From: CAIUMH01 sp963758555
GTDB lineage: Bacteria; Actinomycetota; Acidimicrobiia; Acidimicrobiales; RAAP-2
DNA length: 64,000 bases
Direction of reading: 5' to 3'
NCBI GenBank assembly: GCA_963758555.1
Contig: CAVWVW010000003.1
Span: forward strand, 1,984,001-2,048,000
The stretch's first letter is position 1. Every line of letters begins with the position of its first letter. The notes beneath the pieces are model-generated. The model did no database searches. It worked only from the letters and a program-made list of their open reading frames with translations, and was not told the DNA's origin. This document shows, one piece after another, positions 10,015 through 20,075 of this stretch. The translations under genes and the position numbers were made by a program.

Positions 10015-11826
10015 ATGGACCAACCAAACTCCCTCCCACTCTTGGACGCACTCCGGCTGGCAAGAGATCTCTGCGTCGGGGTGGCGTCCTTCTTTGCCTC
10101 TGCTGACGGAACCGTGATCCTGTCCGTCTCGCCCGATCTCGACGGGACCGACACGGCTGAGCGAGTCCGATCGCTGGCCACGAGGTGCCTCTCGCACCCG
10201 ATGGCACAGGGTCGACAGTTCTTCGCCAACGCAGAGCTCAACCGCGAAGGGCTCTCCGACGACCTGTCGCTGGCCTGCGTCGTCAGCCCGATCTGGGCTG
10301 GCGACAACTGGCTCGGCGTGATCGGCGTCGCCGACACGTGGCTGCCCGAGCTCAACGACGATCAGCGCTTCGGGCTGCAGCGGCTGGGGAACATCTTGGC
10401 CCGGCGCGTGGCTGAGAACGGCGCTGGCTCGCTCGGTGCCCAAGATCGGCCAGAAGAGCGGAGGGTGTCGCCGCTGGCCTCTCCTCCGGAGCCCCCAGCC
10501 GAGGTCGAGGGCAGCCGTCTCAGAGCAACCTCGTTCGCCAGCCAGGGGCTCCCACGACGTGAGGAGACCATCCTGGGCGAGGTCGCCAACGTGCTCCCGG
10601 AGGCCTTGGTGGTCTGTCGCCTGGACGGCACCGTGGTCTACGTCAACCACATGTTCAAAGAGCTCACCGGCTTCGAGCCCGACGAGGTGCTGGGACAAGA
10701 CATCGCCCTGCTGCTCATCTCGCCGGAAGACCAGATGCTCAGCGAGCAGAACGACGAAGACCTGACCGAGTTCCTTGTGGGCCAGCCTTCGCCCGGACGT
10801 CAGCTCTTGGTGGTCACCCGGAACGGGCACCTGGCGGTCGACGTCAAGGGGCGAAGGGCTGACATGGCATCGGTGGGCCCTTGCTACGCCGCGCTCCTCG
10901 AGCGCCAGACGAGATCGCCTGGGGAGCCCGAGCTGGCACCCCTCGGTGAGTGGTCGCTCGAGGCTGCCTTCGACTCCCTGGACGAAGGGGTCGTCGTCTG
11001 CGACAGCCACGGCGTCGTGCGCTTCATCAACCAGGCAGCTCGTGAGCTCCAGGGGATCGGACCCGATGAGGACCTGGTCGGTCACATCTTCCCTGCCACC
11101 GCTGGGCTCTACAGCTCGAACGAGATCCTGCTCACCCGTGAGCAGCACCCGCTGGCCAGAGCGCTCCGGGGCACCGTCGTTCGAGGCGAGCACCTGCGGA
11201 CGGGCCCCGACGAGCAGGATCGCCGCCACGTCCTCGCCTCGGCGCAGCCGCTCACGGTGGCCGGCGGGCGCGGGGCGCTGCTCGTGATCCGCGACGTGAC
11301 CAGCCAGACCGTCGAGCAGGCTCGCCTGACGCACCTCGCCCTCCACGACCCGCTCACCGGGCTCGCCAACCGGAACCTGCTGCTCGATCACCTCCAGCGC
11401 ATCCTGGGCGACACCAGGAACCAGGGAGGGGTGGCGGCGCTGATCTTCTTGGACCTCGATGGCTTCAAGCAGATCAACGACCAGTACGGCCACGACGTGG
11501 GTGACGAGGTCTTGGTGGCCTTCAGCCGTCGGCTCCTCGGCGCGGTGCGGACCAGCGACATCGTCGCTCGTCTCGGCGGGGACGAGTTCGTCGTCGCCCA
11601 CACCTCCTCAGGCGACGAGAGCGAGCTGCACCAGGTCATGGCGAGGATCAGGAAGACCTTGAGCGTGCCGTACCAGGTCAGGAGCCAGACGCTCGCTGTG
11701 ACCTGCTCGATCGGCTGGGTCATCGCTGACCCGATGACCGACGACCCGACGGATCTCCTCGTTCGAGCAGATCACGAGATGTACCGAGCGAAGCGGAGTC
11801 GGCTGACCGACGACGGCGTGGCGTGA
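10015..11826 (+). CDS. diguanylate cyclase with GAF-like and PAS sensor domains
   Basis: Makes the second messenger c-di-GMP from two GTP. Residues ~1-150 resemble a GAF domain (ACVVSPIWAGDNWLGVIGVA). Two PAS domains follow at ~185-305 (VVCRLDGTVVYVNHMFKELT) and ~315-435 (GVVVCDSHGVVRFINQAA). The GGDEF domain is C-terminal (LTGLANRNLLLDHLQRIL, LIFLDLDGFKQINDQYGHD, ARLGGDEFVVA), with the GGDEF signature and metal-binding Asp intact, so activity is expected. No EAL domain and no membrane segment, hence a cytoplasmic sensor. A GTG 9 bases upstream is an alternative start. Its stop overlaps the next gene by GTGA, suggesting co-translation. Position between an EPS initiating enzyme and a Wzz-like gene points to control of polysaccharide; this is inference from context. 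Confidence 0.9.
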   Translation: MDQPNSLPLLDALRLARDLCVGVASFFASADGTVILSVSPDLDGTDTAERVRSLATRCLSHPMAQGRQFFANAELNREGLSDDLSLACVVSPIWAGDNWLGVIGVADTWLPELNDDQRFGLQRLGNILARRVAENGAGSLGAQDRPEERRVSPLASPPEPPAEVEGSRLRATSFASQGLPRREETILGEVANVLPEALVVCRLDGTVVYVNHMFKELTGFEPDEVLGQDIALLLISPEDQMLSEQNDEDLTEFLVGQPSPGRQLLVVTRNGHLAVDVKGRRADMASVGPCYAALLERQTRSPGEPELAPLGEWSLEAAFDSLDEGVVVCDSHGVVRFINQAARELQGIGPDEDLVGHIFPATAGLYSSNEILLTREQHPLARALRGTVVRGEHLRTGPDEQDRRHVLASAQPLTVAGGRGALLVIRDVTSQTVEQARLTHLALHDPLTGLANRNLLLDHLQRILGDTRNQGGVAALIFLDLDGFKQINDQYGHDVGDEVLVAFSRRLLGAVRTSDIVARLGGDEFVVAHTSSGDESELHQVMARIRKTLSVPYQVRSQTLAVTCSIGWVIADPMTDDPTDLLVRADHEMYRAKRSRLTDDGVA

Positions 11827-12580
11827 CCGCTCTGGAGCCGCCGACGTCCCTGTCGGTCGCCTCCCCCGATGAGATCTTGACGCTGGCTCGCTCTCGCCAT
11901 GCGAACGAGCGGTTCTGGGGCTCGCCGGGGAGCGGGTCGGACTATCGGAGCCTGGGTCAGCGGATCAGCTGGGCACCCGAGCTGCAGCACCACGCCACCA
12001 ACGGTCAGGCGACCGTCCTCGAGATGATCGATGCGGCCAAAGAGGTCCTCTGGGGCTTCGGGATCCACGTCGAGATCGTCAGGACTCGGCCAGAGTGCGT
12101 GGTCCTGCGCTGCCGGCCACGAGCCGGGGTCCCGAGGGCTCCAGCGATCGAGCTGACCAAGGGCGTCGTCGAGACCCTGCCCCTGGTCGCTCGAGGTGCA
12201 CCCGGCACCGTGGTCGAGTCGTCGTCGAGCCAACCGACCACCTCGACGTGCGTGATGGCGCTCCTCTGGAAGCCAGCCGACGCCAGCGGCGCCCGAGAGG
12301 GCTTCTCCCGGGTGGCCGACGATCCCTCTCCACGAGCGGCAGTTCCGGTGAACGCCATAGCGATGGGCCCCCCTGCGGACTCGGCCGTGAGCAGCGCACC
12401 CACCGCCAGCACCACGCAGCACGCCCCGCCCTCCGATCTCGGTGGGCTGACCCCTCGTGACGAACCAACAGCGCTCAGCCTGCCGCCCGTCCCGCTGTCC
12501 CGCCCCCTCGACGAGGAGCCGCAGGTCACCGAGCGCGGCGACACCGAAGCAGCGACGACGCTCGCTACGGGGTCTGCGGT
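11823..12580 (+). CDS. unknown protein with V4R/GAF-like N-terminal region, 3' end uncertain
   Basis: GTG start overlaps the GGDEF gene stop by 4 bases. The N-terminal ~170 residues (MTALEPPTSLSVASPDEILT… MIDAAKEVLWGFGIHVEIVR, ECVVLRCRPRAG) look like a small sensor-type alpha/beta domain, vaguely like V4R or GAF modules; I cannot assign it firmly. A low-complexity Pro/Ser/Thr linker follows. The frame stays open to 12851, but from about 12560 a different frame encodes the convincing first transmembrane helix of a Wzz-like protein. Either this gene ends near there in a frame lost to an indel, or it is fused to the Wzz-like protein by an indel. Coupling with a diguanylate cyclase suggests a signalling role, by context only. 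Confidence 0.45.
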
Positions 12581-13700
12581 CTCGGCTTCCGTGGCTGTTT
12601 CGCCGCGCGTGGCTGGTCGTGCTGTCCACGTGCCTCATCGGGATGCTCGCCTTGGTCGCCTATCCCCACCCCACACCCACCTACACCGCCAGCGCCGTCC
12701 TGCTGGTCAATCCTGGCGCCAACGCCACGTCCCCGGGCAGCGCCCAGGAAGCAGCCAACCTGGCTGCCACCTACGCAGGGCTCATCCCGACCGACGATGC
12801 CATCGTGCAGAGTGTCGTGGCCGCCACGGGCCTCAGTGCCAGCCAGGTTGAGCACGACGTGGCCGTCACCGTGCAGGACGGGACCTCGTTGCTGGTCATC
12901 AACTTCACGGCGACGTCCTCTGCTGGAGCGCTCAAGGGCGCGAACGCCATGGCTCGCGCCCTCTCGGCGCCCAACCCGGTGAGCTCAGCGATCCCCGCGG
13001 GCACCGTGGTCGTCACGAAGCAAGCCACCACTGCGGTGCAACATGCGACCGGCAGCGACGTCACCGTGGCTCTCGGCGTCGCCCTCGGCGCCTTGCTGGG
13101 CGTGATCTTGGCCCTCGCCTGGGAGCGGCTCGATCCACGGCTCGACCAGGCTCCCCAGGCGGCCGAGCTGCTCGGGATCCCCACGCGCCTGATCTCAGGG
13201 CTCTCAGATCTCTCTGCGTCGGCGATCCTGCGCCAATGGCAGGCCGAGAGCGAGATGAGCGCTCCCACGAGTGGCCTTCGTAGGCGCGTCGCCCGGGATC
13301 GCCGACAAGGTGAGCCGACGTCGCCCGCCGTTTCGTCCTCTCGGTCGACGGGGCCGATCCCTCCGCGGTCCTTGAGCAGCTGGGCGATCCCGGGGCAGCA
13401 CGCGACAGCGACCAACGCGCCGACGACCCAGCAAGAGGCCCTTCGATCGAGCTGCTCGCCGGCGGAGCACCCGGTGCGGAAGCCGGGGAGGTCACGGCTC
13501 AGCGAGGCGATCTTGTGGTCCTCGTCATCGTCCAAGAGACCAAGGTGAGGACCGTGCAGCGCTCGGTCGCTGTGCTCAAGGGCCTCGACATCTCGCCGAG
13601 CTGGGCCCTCATGACCTCCGAGCCTGAGCGACGGAGGACCCGGCTCGTCGATCATGGCTTCAAGAGGAGCCACTTTCCAAGGGTCTCGATGGCTCTTTCC
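12555..13700 (+). pseudogene. Wzz-like polysaccharide copolymerase with degenerate kinase-like C-terminus, frame broken (copy 1)
   Basis: Chain-length determinant family protein of the inner membrane. Helix 1 is LFRRAWLVVLSTCLIGML, then a periplasmic region with YTASAVLLVNPGA and SAQEAANLAATYAGLIPTDD, then helix 2 (VALGVALGALLGVILALAWE) followed by DPRLDQAPQAAELLGIP. From ~13260 the frame changes; aligning with the second copy at 18670-19943 recovers VAFVGASPGIADK, then GAEAGEVTAQRGDLVVLVIV and TVQRSVAVLKGLDISPSWAL in other frames. The C-terminal part resembles a BY-kinase (CpsD) fold but lacks the Walker A Lys/Ser/Thr. Start unclear: an in-frame ATG at 12457 is available. Stop is not determinable through the indels. 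Confidence 0.65.
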
Positions 13701-13838
13701 ACCTGCCCGAGCCTCTCGGGCGAGCCACCTCTTGAGTCTGACCGACCGATCTGGGAGAATATTCGTCCGGTACGTGGATGCGGTGATCATCCCAAGAGGG
13801 CGAATCTAAGCGCAGAACCGCCTGAGGAGCGAAGTGCC

Positions 13839-15290
13839 ATGCTCGAGTGGACACACGAGGATCTGGTCGACACCAAGGCATCTGTTGGTGGCGTGATCGG
13901 CATCCTCCGCACCTTGAAGGTGGAGTGCTTGACCTCGCTCACCTGTCTCGCCCTGCGAGAGTCGGACGGGACCTTCTCGATCGCCACGTTCCCGCTCGGC
14001 GGGGCAGTGCCGCCGTGGAGCCTCGAGAGGATCGAGCGCGTGCTCGAGGAGATCTGGGCTGACCCCACCCTCGACTCCGGGAACGTCATGATCCGCGCCA
14101 GCCGACGCACCAACGGCAACTCGGCAGGACCCCAGCTGCGCATCGCCTCGGCTGCCCTGCGGTGGTCCGACGACAGCGCTCCGCCGTGGGGCCTCGTGTG
14201 CCTGCTCGATCCGCTGTCGGGGAACTTCGACCAGGACCAGTGCGATCATCTGGCTCGATCTGCCGCAGGATCGTTGGGTACTTCGAGGCGCGCCACCAGG
14301 TGCTCGACGAGCAGCCGGACGTGGCTCGCGCCTCGACCACACGGATCGACCACCGAGACGACTACCGAGACGAGCACCGGGTCAACCGCTCGACTCGGGA
14401 GGCGATCTCTGGCACTGACCACTTTGACGGACACCCCGAGGTTCGACGCCCCAGCTCCGAGAGGGGACCGACGAGAGCTCAGAGCGTCGAGTGAAGTCGA
14501 AGAAGGCCAAGGGGACGAAGAAGCCCAAGGAGCAGGACAAGAAGCGGGCAAGGTCCAAGGGAAGAGTCCGACAAGAAGGCCACAGGGCAAGAAGGCCGCC
14601 AAGAAGGCTCAGGAGCAACAAGCAGGACCGATCGAGCACCGCGATCCTGCAGATAGACTCGCCGACGACGTTCGGACGTCCGAGCTGCGCCTCGACGTCG
14701 ACGAGCTCATCACGATGAGGGCGCCCTCTGCGGCCGACCCGCTCCGAACGACGTGTCGTGACCGCCCGATCGGCGACGACGGCTACGGCGGTCACGAGGA
14801 CGCTCTCGTCTCTACGAGAACACGCCCATCCAAGGCCTGCTCGGCGCGCTCGGAGGTCGACCCGATCACAGGCCTCGGTGGCCTGCCCTCCCTCTTCGGC
14901 GAGCTCGGCATCGCCCTCAGCGCTCCACGATCCGAGAGCGGCTGTGTCGTCCTGACCCTGCTGTGCTTCGTGCCGACCCGACCGGTCAAGACCAAGCTGG
15001 TGAACCAGGTCGCCGTCGAGCTGGGCCAGACGCTGCGGAACCACGTCCGAGGCGATGACGCGGTCTTCCGCATCGCCGAGAGCGTCTTCGCCGTGGTGAC
15101 GACGCTGCGCTCACACGCCGTGTTCCCCGAGAACATCCAGGATCGGCTGAACCAAGCCCTCCGCTTCGCGCTCGCCAGCAGCCAGGCTCCCTTCGAGATC
15201 CGCTCGTCGCTCGTCTCGACCAGCGACCAGGAGGGTGGGATCGGGCCCGAGCTGTTCTTCCGCGGCGCGATGCTCGACCTCGAGCTCTAG
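13839..15290 (+). CDS. sensor protein with GAF-like N-terminus and degenerate GGDEF-like C-terminus
   Basis: ATG at 13839 with a GAGGAG ribosome binding site. Residues ~1-150 look like a GAF-type module (TSLTCLALRESDGTFSIATF, WGLVCLLDPLSGNFDQDQCD). The last ~150 residues fold-match a GGDEF domain (DPITGLGGLPSLFGELGIAL, LTLLCFVPTRPVKTK, RNHVRGDDAVFRIAESVFAV). The catalytic motif is replaced by DDAVFRIAESVF, so cyclase activity is not expected; such domains usually act as receptors or scaffolds. The middle (14270-14800) includes a Lys-rich stretch and probably two compensating indels: in another frame RIVGYFEARHQVLDEQ continues the helix expected before the linker. The frame is nevertheless open throughout. 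Downstream of the Wzz-like gene, same strand. Confidence 0.6.
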   Translation: MLEWTHEDLVDTKASVGGVIGILRTLKVECLTSLTCLALRESDGTFSIATFPLGGAVPPWSLERIERVLEEIWADPTLDSGNVMIRASRRTNGNSAGPQLRIASAALRWSDDSAPPWGLVCLLDPLSGNFDQDQCDHLARSAAGSLGTSRRATRCSTSSRTWLAPRPHGSTTETTTETSTGSTARLGRRSLALTTLTDTPRFDAPAPRGDRRELRASSEVEEGQGDEEAQGAGQEAGKVQGKSPTRRPQGKKAAKKAQEQQAGPIEHRDPADRLADDVRTSELRLDVDELITMRAPSAADPLRTTCRDRPIGDDGYGGHEDALVSTRTRPSKACSARSEVDPITGLGGLPSLFGELGIALSAPRSESGCVVLTLLCFVPTRPVKTKLVNQVAVELGQTLRNHVRGDDAVFRIAESVFAVVTTLRSHAVFPENIQDRLNQALRFALASSQAPFEIRSSLVSTSDQEGGIGPELFFRGAMLDLEL

Positions 15291-15307
15291 AGCGCCCGAG
15301 TCCTCGT

Positions 15308-16063
15308 TCATCCGGCGTCGAGCGCTGGCGCTCTCGCCGGGCTCGGCGCAGGTAGCCGGGGAGCACGGAGCCTCCTCGAGCCAGGCGAGGGATGAGCGAT
15401 CGATCCTGCATCGCCCGCCACGCCCACTCGACCGACAGCGTCGTCGTCCAGCTCGGGGGCGGCTTCCTGACCCCGACCGCCGTGTCGACCGCTCCACCCA
15501 CGCTGACGTAGACCGCCGGGTGCTTGGCGCTCAGCTCGGCTGGCCCACTTCTCCATCTTCGGAGAGCCGAGCGCCACGAAGACGAGCTCGGCGCCGAAGG
15601 CCGTGCAGCCGCTCGGAGACCTCTGGACGACGGGCCGCTCGGGAGCGACGGCAGCTGGTCGTCGATGACGAGCCAGCCGGGGCGCTGCGCGCGGATCCGC
15701 TCTGACGGTCTCGGGCAGCCCGCCGACCACCGCGATGGCGAGATCCCCAGCATCTCGCCGTTCCAGACCCTCTGGGCGAACTCTCGCCCCGTCATCTTCG
15801 GTCCAGGGTCAAGGCCCGCCGCCGCGACGACCCGTCGGATGCCCTCGCCGTCGATCAGCACCACGGCCGCCTCCTCAAGGCAGGCCGCATAGGCCGGGTC
15901 GTGCTCGAAGAGGTAGGCCTGAAAGGGTGCGACCGTGCACATCGTGGCCGACTCGCCCTCGGCGAGCCGGCGCTCTCGTCCATGCTTCGACCTGATGCCA
16001 CGTCGGTCGCGAGAGCGGGCAGCGAGGCGATCCGCTGCGGCTCGACCGTCCGCTCGAGCTCAA
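15308..16063 (-). pseudogene. WecG/TagA/CpsF-family glycosyltransferase, frame broken
   Basis: Family that transfers ManNAcA-like sugars to a lipid-linked acceptor in EPS or teichoic acid synthesis. Recognisable pieces in alternating frames: TMCTVAPFQAYLFEHDPAYA, VVLIDGEGIRRVVAAAGLD, GPKMTGREFAQRVWNGEMLG; then GAELVFVALGSPKMEKWASR, which is the family's hallmark 'ALGSPKQE' motif; then YVSVGGAVDTAVG and TLSVEWAWRAMQDRSLIPRL (family 'GLEWxxRLxxEPxR'). At least three indels lie between 15300 and 15990. The suggested TTG start at 16063 overlaps the preceding glycosyltransferase stop (TTGA) but is uncertain. Last gene of the minus-strand operon wzz2-wzy-GT-wecG. Confidence 0.7.
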
Positions 16064-17092
16064 GGCGTCGCCGAGAGCTCCCGTGAGCGGGCTCCGGGCA
16101 GGGTCGGAGCACCGATCGCAGAGCGGCCAGCTGCGAGGCCCACCGATCGAGCTGTGCGGCTCGAGCCTCTTCGCTCGCCGCCAAGAGCTGGTCTCGCTCT
16201 GACACCGCTCGCTCCAGCCCCCGTGCGAGCGCCGCTGGCTCGTTGGCGACGTGGACGGCCGAGGGGAAGAGGCGGCGAAGCCCGGGCCAATCGCTCACGA
16301 TCAGTGGCCGACCCGCGTAGATGGCCTCATAGGCCGCCCTCATGACCGACGTGGGCTCGGTGCTGAGCGTCAAGATGACGTCAGCCTCCTCGACCGCGGA
16401 CGAGAAGGCGTCTTGCTGGAGGAAGCCGGTCAAGCGTGACGTTCGCCGGCAGGTCGGCGCGCAGCTCGGCCGGACACCGTCTCGGGTCCCCTGTGACGTG
16501 GATGTCCATGCGCGGGGACGAGCCGCGCGGCCTCGAAGAGGACGTCGATGGGCTCGTCGCCGCCGAAGGTGCCCGACGAAGAGGATCCTCGGGCGACCTG
16601 TGATGGGACCAGCCGGCTCCACCGTCCACGTCGGTGGCGCCTCGTGGACGATGATGCCGCGCCCGCCCCATGACTCGAGCAAGGCCACCCAGTGCTCATC
16701 GGTCACCATGCTGGCGTCGACTCTCGACGCCAGCCAGCGATGCGGGGCCTGGAGGCGCTCGGAGACCCGATCACCCTGGGCGCCGAAGCCGCCAGGGTGG
16801 GTGTCGAGGACGATCGGCACGCCGTGGCGCTTCGCCCACCAGTACCCGAGCATGCCCGGAAGCAGCGGGGGGTTGGTGACGATCAGCCCCGTCGGCCTCG
16901 TTCGGGCCAGGTAGCGAAGGGTGCGAACAGCGCTCAGCAGATAGCGCAGCGGCACCAACCAGCGCCGGGTGAGACGGCGGTCGAAGTCGCAGTACGCCTC
17001 GCCTCCGAGGGCGGCAGCGATCTCAGCCGATCGACCGGAGATGGGCGTCCAGGCAAGGAAGAGCAGCCCCGAATCCTCTGCGTTCTCCTTCG
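16060..17092 (-). pseudogene. glycosyltransferase (GT4-like), frame broken
   Basis: Cytoplasmic GT-B glycosyltransferase acting on the lipid-linked oligosaccharide. N-terminus reads GLLFLAWTPISGRSAEIAAA, then LIVTNPPLLPGMLGYWWAKR and DTHPGGFG. After an intact first half the C-terminal domain needs frame changes at ~16580, ~16510 and ~16440: ILFVGTFGGDEPIDVLFEAA, MDIHVTGDPRRCPAEL, LPANVTL, then GFLQQDAFSSAVEEADVILT, TEPTSVMRAAYEAIYAGRPL and SDWPGLRRLF, the usual donor-binding region. It ends at TGA 16060 in a shifted frame. No ATG, GTG or TTG is available between the wzy stop (17124) and the first conserved residues, so either an indel hides the start or a rare codon is used. Confidence 0.7.
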
Positions 17093-17123
17093 GCTCCTCT
17101 GACGGATCCGACGACTGGTGCGG

Positions 17124-18651
17124 TCAAGAGGTCACCGTCGACCCTGCCGTCGAGCTCGACCGGGGCACGCTGCGGGTGCCCGAGTCCGAGGCGGACGTCA
17201 CCACGCGCCGGTCCATGGCGACCAAGATGCCGAAGATGGCGAAGAGCTCCTGGGGGAGCCCGGACGACGTGAAGTACGGGAAGATCGAAGTTGATCACGA
17301 GCAGCAACCCGAGGAGCACCGCCAGCATCCGAGCGATGGCCCATCGCTCGGGTTCGTCCCCTTCTTGGCGAGTCGAGCGAACGACGCGTGTGATGAACGC
17401 CGCCATCAGGCCGAGGTACGCCAGGAGGAGGGGGATGCCTCCCCACATCAGCTCGGTGATGTACTCCGACTCGGTGTCAGGCCAGGTGATCGAGGCGGGC
17501 AGCGTCGGTGCCGTAGCCGAGCAGCTCTCGCTGGTGGATGGCCGGGATGTACTGCTGGGACCAGACCTGGAGGCGGTACTGCACGCTCTGGGGGACCAGC
17601 GCGCTGCCGTGCGCGCCTGACGAGGCACCGTATTCGGTGTTCAGCCGCTGGGCGAAGTAGGAGCCGAACGCCACGCTCAAGATGATCACGATGGGCACCG
17701 CCCATCGCAGCAAGGTCCTGAGCTTGCCCGCCCACACGCCGAGGAGCAGCGAACCCCCGATGATGGCGATCATGGCCGACAGCTCCGCAGAGAGGAGCAG
17801 GCCTGCCGCGTCGAGGACCAGGACCCCGAGCAGCGCGCGGCGAGACAAGATCCCCTCGACCTCATGGAGCAAGAGGGTGATCCCGAGCAGCATGACGACG
17901 AGCAGGTAGCCGGCCAGGGGGGTCCAGTGGTTGAAGGGACCGGTGGCTCGGGCGAAGTAGTGGTAGTCGTAGCTCTGGAAGATCGTGCTGCCGGTCAAGG
18001 TGGCGATGAAGCTGTTGACACCGCTGATGTGGAACTGCTGGAGGAGCGCGAGCAGCGACACGGGGATGCTGGCCAGGATCACCAGGCGCAGCGCGAGCTG
18101 CCGCTGCGCCCGCTCGGGCAGGGACACGGCGACCGCTCGGTACAAGATCAGGTACTGGAAGGGCCCCACCAGCGGTCCGAGGCCAGTCTTGAGCGCCGCT
18201 CCGAGTTGCAGGTCGTCGTAGAGGCCGACGATCGAGGGCGAACGAGCAGAACACCAGCATCACGGTGTCGAAGAGCCTCCAGCGGACCGCTTGGCGTTTG
18301 GACGCCGTCACCAGGATGGCGATCCCGATGACCCCGACCAGGAGCTGCGAGAGCCGGAAGACCGGAACCGGGAAGCCGCTCCGGAGCCCCGAGGTGATGG
18401 GCACGAGCCCCACCAGCACGTACCCGCCGATCGCGGGGCGGCGCAGGACCGCCAAGCCCAAGCCAGATCGCCACCAGCAGCCCAAGCCCGGCAAGCGGCC
18501 TCAGCGCTGTGGCAGCACCGACGGCAAGGCTGCACGACACGACGAGGAGCACCAGCAGGAGGCGGCTGGGATGCCGATCAAGCCAGCCCTGGTCGTTGCG
18601 GAACGACCGAGCAGGAGGACGGCTCTCTAAGAGAGCCCGTCGAGCCTTCAA
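17124..18651 (-). pseudogene. O-antigen ligase/polymerase family membrane protein (Wzy/WaaL), frame broken
   Basis: Multi-pass membrane enzyme that polymerises or transfers lipid-linked glycan repeats on the outer face. The start ATG at 18651 lies 18 bases past the wzz-like stop. Hydrophobic helices occur in three frames: LLLVLLVVSCSLAVGAATAL, LLVGVIGIAILVTASKR, LVILASIPVSLLALLQQF, GYLLVVMLLGITLLL, AGLLLSAELSAMIAIIGGSL, IVIILSVAFGSYFAQRL, and GIPLLLAYLGLMAAFITRVV. The central part (17500-18170) matches the Wzy_C pattern with FNHWTPLAGYL and the extracytoplasmic VQYRLQVWSQQ. Breaks lie at ~18500, ~18200, ~17500 and ~17230. It ends STAGSTVTS at TGA 17124. Whether it acts as polymerase or ligase cannot be told from sequence. 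Confidence 0.75.
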
Positions 18652-18669
18652 TCGACAAGATTCAAGTCC

Positions 18670-19943
18670 TCAGCGGAGCTCTCGTCCGCGGCCGACCTTC
18701 GCGACCGGCTGCTCTCCCGAGCCGGATGCGGGTTCCCGCTCGGCCCCCGGGCGCCGCGGCGAGGCCAGTCGTCGATGCGAAGGGCCTGCCACCTTCGAGT
18801 CGATGAGCAGGGCCCACGACGGAGTGACGCCCAGCTCTTCGAGGATCTCCACGGATCGCTGGACCTCTCGGACCTTCGATTCTGGCGTGATCGCAAGCAC
18901 CGTGAGGTCAGCCTGCTGGGCGACGACCTCCCCGCCTTCGGTACCGGGCGTCCCGGCGACGATGAACTGGATCGTCGGAGCGGCCGTCCGGTTCGGAGCG
19001 GTCGAGGGCTTCGCTCGAGGCGAGCGGCGCTGGTTTCCTTGGCGCTCGGCATCCGAACGCCTCCGACCCACCTCGGTGGGCAACGGTTGGCGCACCGTGG
19101 CCTGGGTACCCCAGCTGTTGGCAGAGCTGGCGAAGCGTCGAGCGACGGAGCCGATGGGGCCTTGGATGCTCGAGATGCCAGCGAGGAAGGCGACTCGAAT
19201 GCTCTCGGTGCCCACCTCGGACTGCCACTGTCGCATGATGGCCACCGCTGAGGCATCCGAGAGCTCCGAGGCGAGACGAGTCGGCACGCCGAGGACTTCG
19301 GTCACCTGTGCAGATCGATCGAAGCGAGGATCGGCCCGCTCCCAGGCCAAGGCCAAGATGAGGCCGAGCAAGATCCCGAAGATCCCGCCCAGAACCAGCA
19401 CGATGGTCCCGCTGGTCGAGTGGCGCGTCGTGGTCAACGCCTGTTTGGTGACCACCATCGTGCCTGCCGGGGATGGCGGGCAGAGACAGGGTGGTCGCCC
19501 GAGATGGCATGGGCGGTGGCGTTGGCACCGACCAGCGAGGTCGAAGGCACGGGCGAGGTGAAGGTCACCACGAGCAGCGAGGTGCCGTTCTGGACGGTCA
19601 CGGCTAGATCGCTCTGGACCTGGCCAAAGCTCAGCCCGGTCTTGGCTGCGACGTTGGCGATGATGGCGTCGTCCGCCGGAATCAGCCCTGCGTAGGTCGC
19701 AGCCAGGTTGGCTGCCTCCTGGGCGCTGCCGGGTGAGGTGGAGCTCGCACCGGGGTTCACCAGCAAGATCGAGTTGGCGCTGTACTTGACCGTGCGCTTG
19801 GACGAGACCATGTAGGTCACCGCCAAGACGAGGACGACGCAGACGATGAGGACCCACGCACGGCGAAAGAGCCAGGGCGCTCGGGAGCGGACGCTGGCCA
19901 CGCCCCGGCCCCAGGGGTTGGGCTCGGCATCCTCGGCCGGCAA
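18670..19943 (-). CDS. Wzz-like polysaccharide copolymerase with degenerate kinase-like C-terminus (copy 2, one frameshift)
   Basis: Paralogue of the protein at 12555-13700. N-terminal PWLFRRAWVLIVCVVLVLAV is helix 1, the periplasmic part has YSANSILLVNPGASSTSPGS and SAQEAANLAATYAGLIPADD, helix 2 is LVLGGIFGILLGLILALAWE. A cytoplasmic region of ~170 residues follows (IRVAFLAGISSIQGPIGSVA; GEVVAQQADLTVLAITPESK; VEILEELGVTPSWALLIDSK), resembling a BY-kinase fold whose P-loop lacks the GKS/T residues. One indel near 19470 separates AISGDHPVSA from PAGTMVVTKQA. These proteins set polymer length with Wzy, whose gene is next downstream. ATG at 19943. Divergent from the GT2 gene at 20076. Confidence 0.7.
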
Positions 19944-20075
19944 GGCCGAACCGAAGCACCCCTATCGTCCAGTGACATGAACTGAAGCATAGGTCGTGCC
20001 AGAAGGCTGATCTGAGGCGCGGGCTTCCTCAGCCGAGAAGCCGACGAGGTCGTGCAACAATCAGCCGCGTGCACG

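Noticed and set aside
9973..11601. Minus-strand ORF of 542 codons
   Set aside because: Antisense to the PAS-GGDEF gene, whose motifs are unmistakable.
12771..13790. Minus-strand ORF of 339 codons
   Set aside because: Opposite the Wzz-like gene; composition is that of a shadow frame, and the plus strand matches the second Wzz-like copy.
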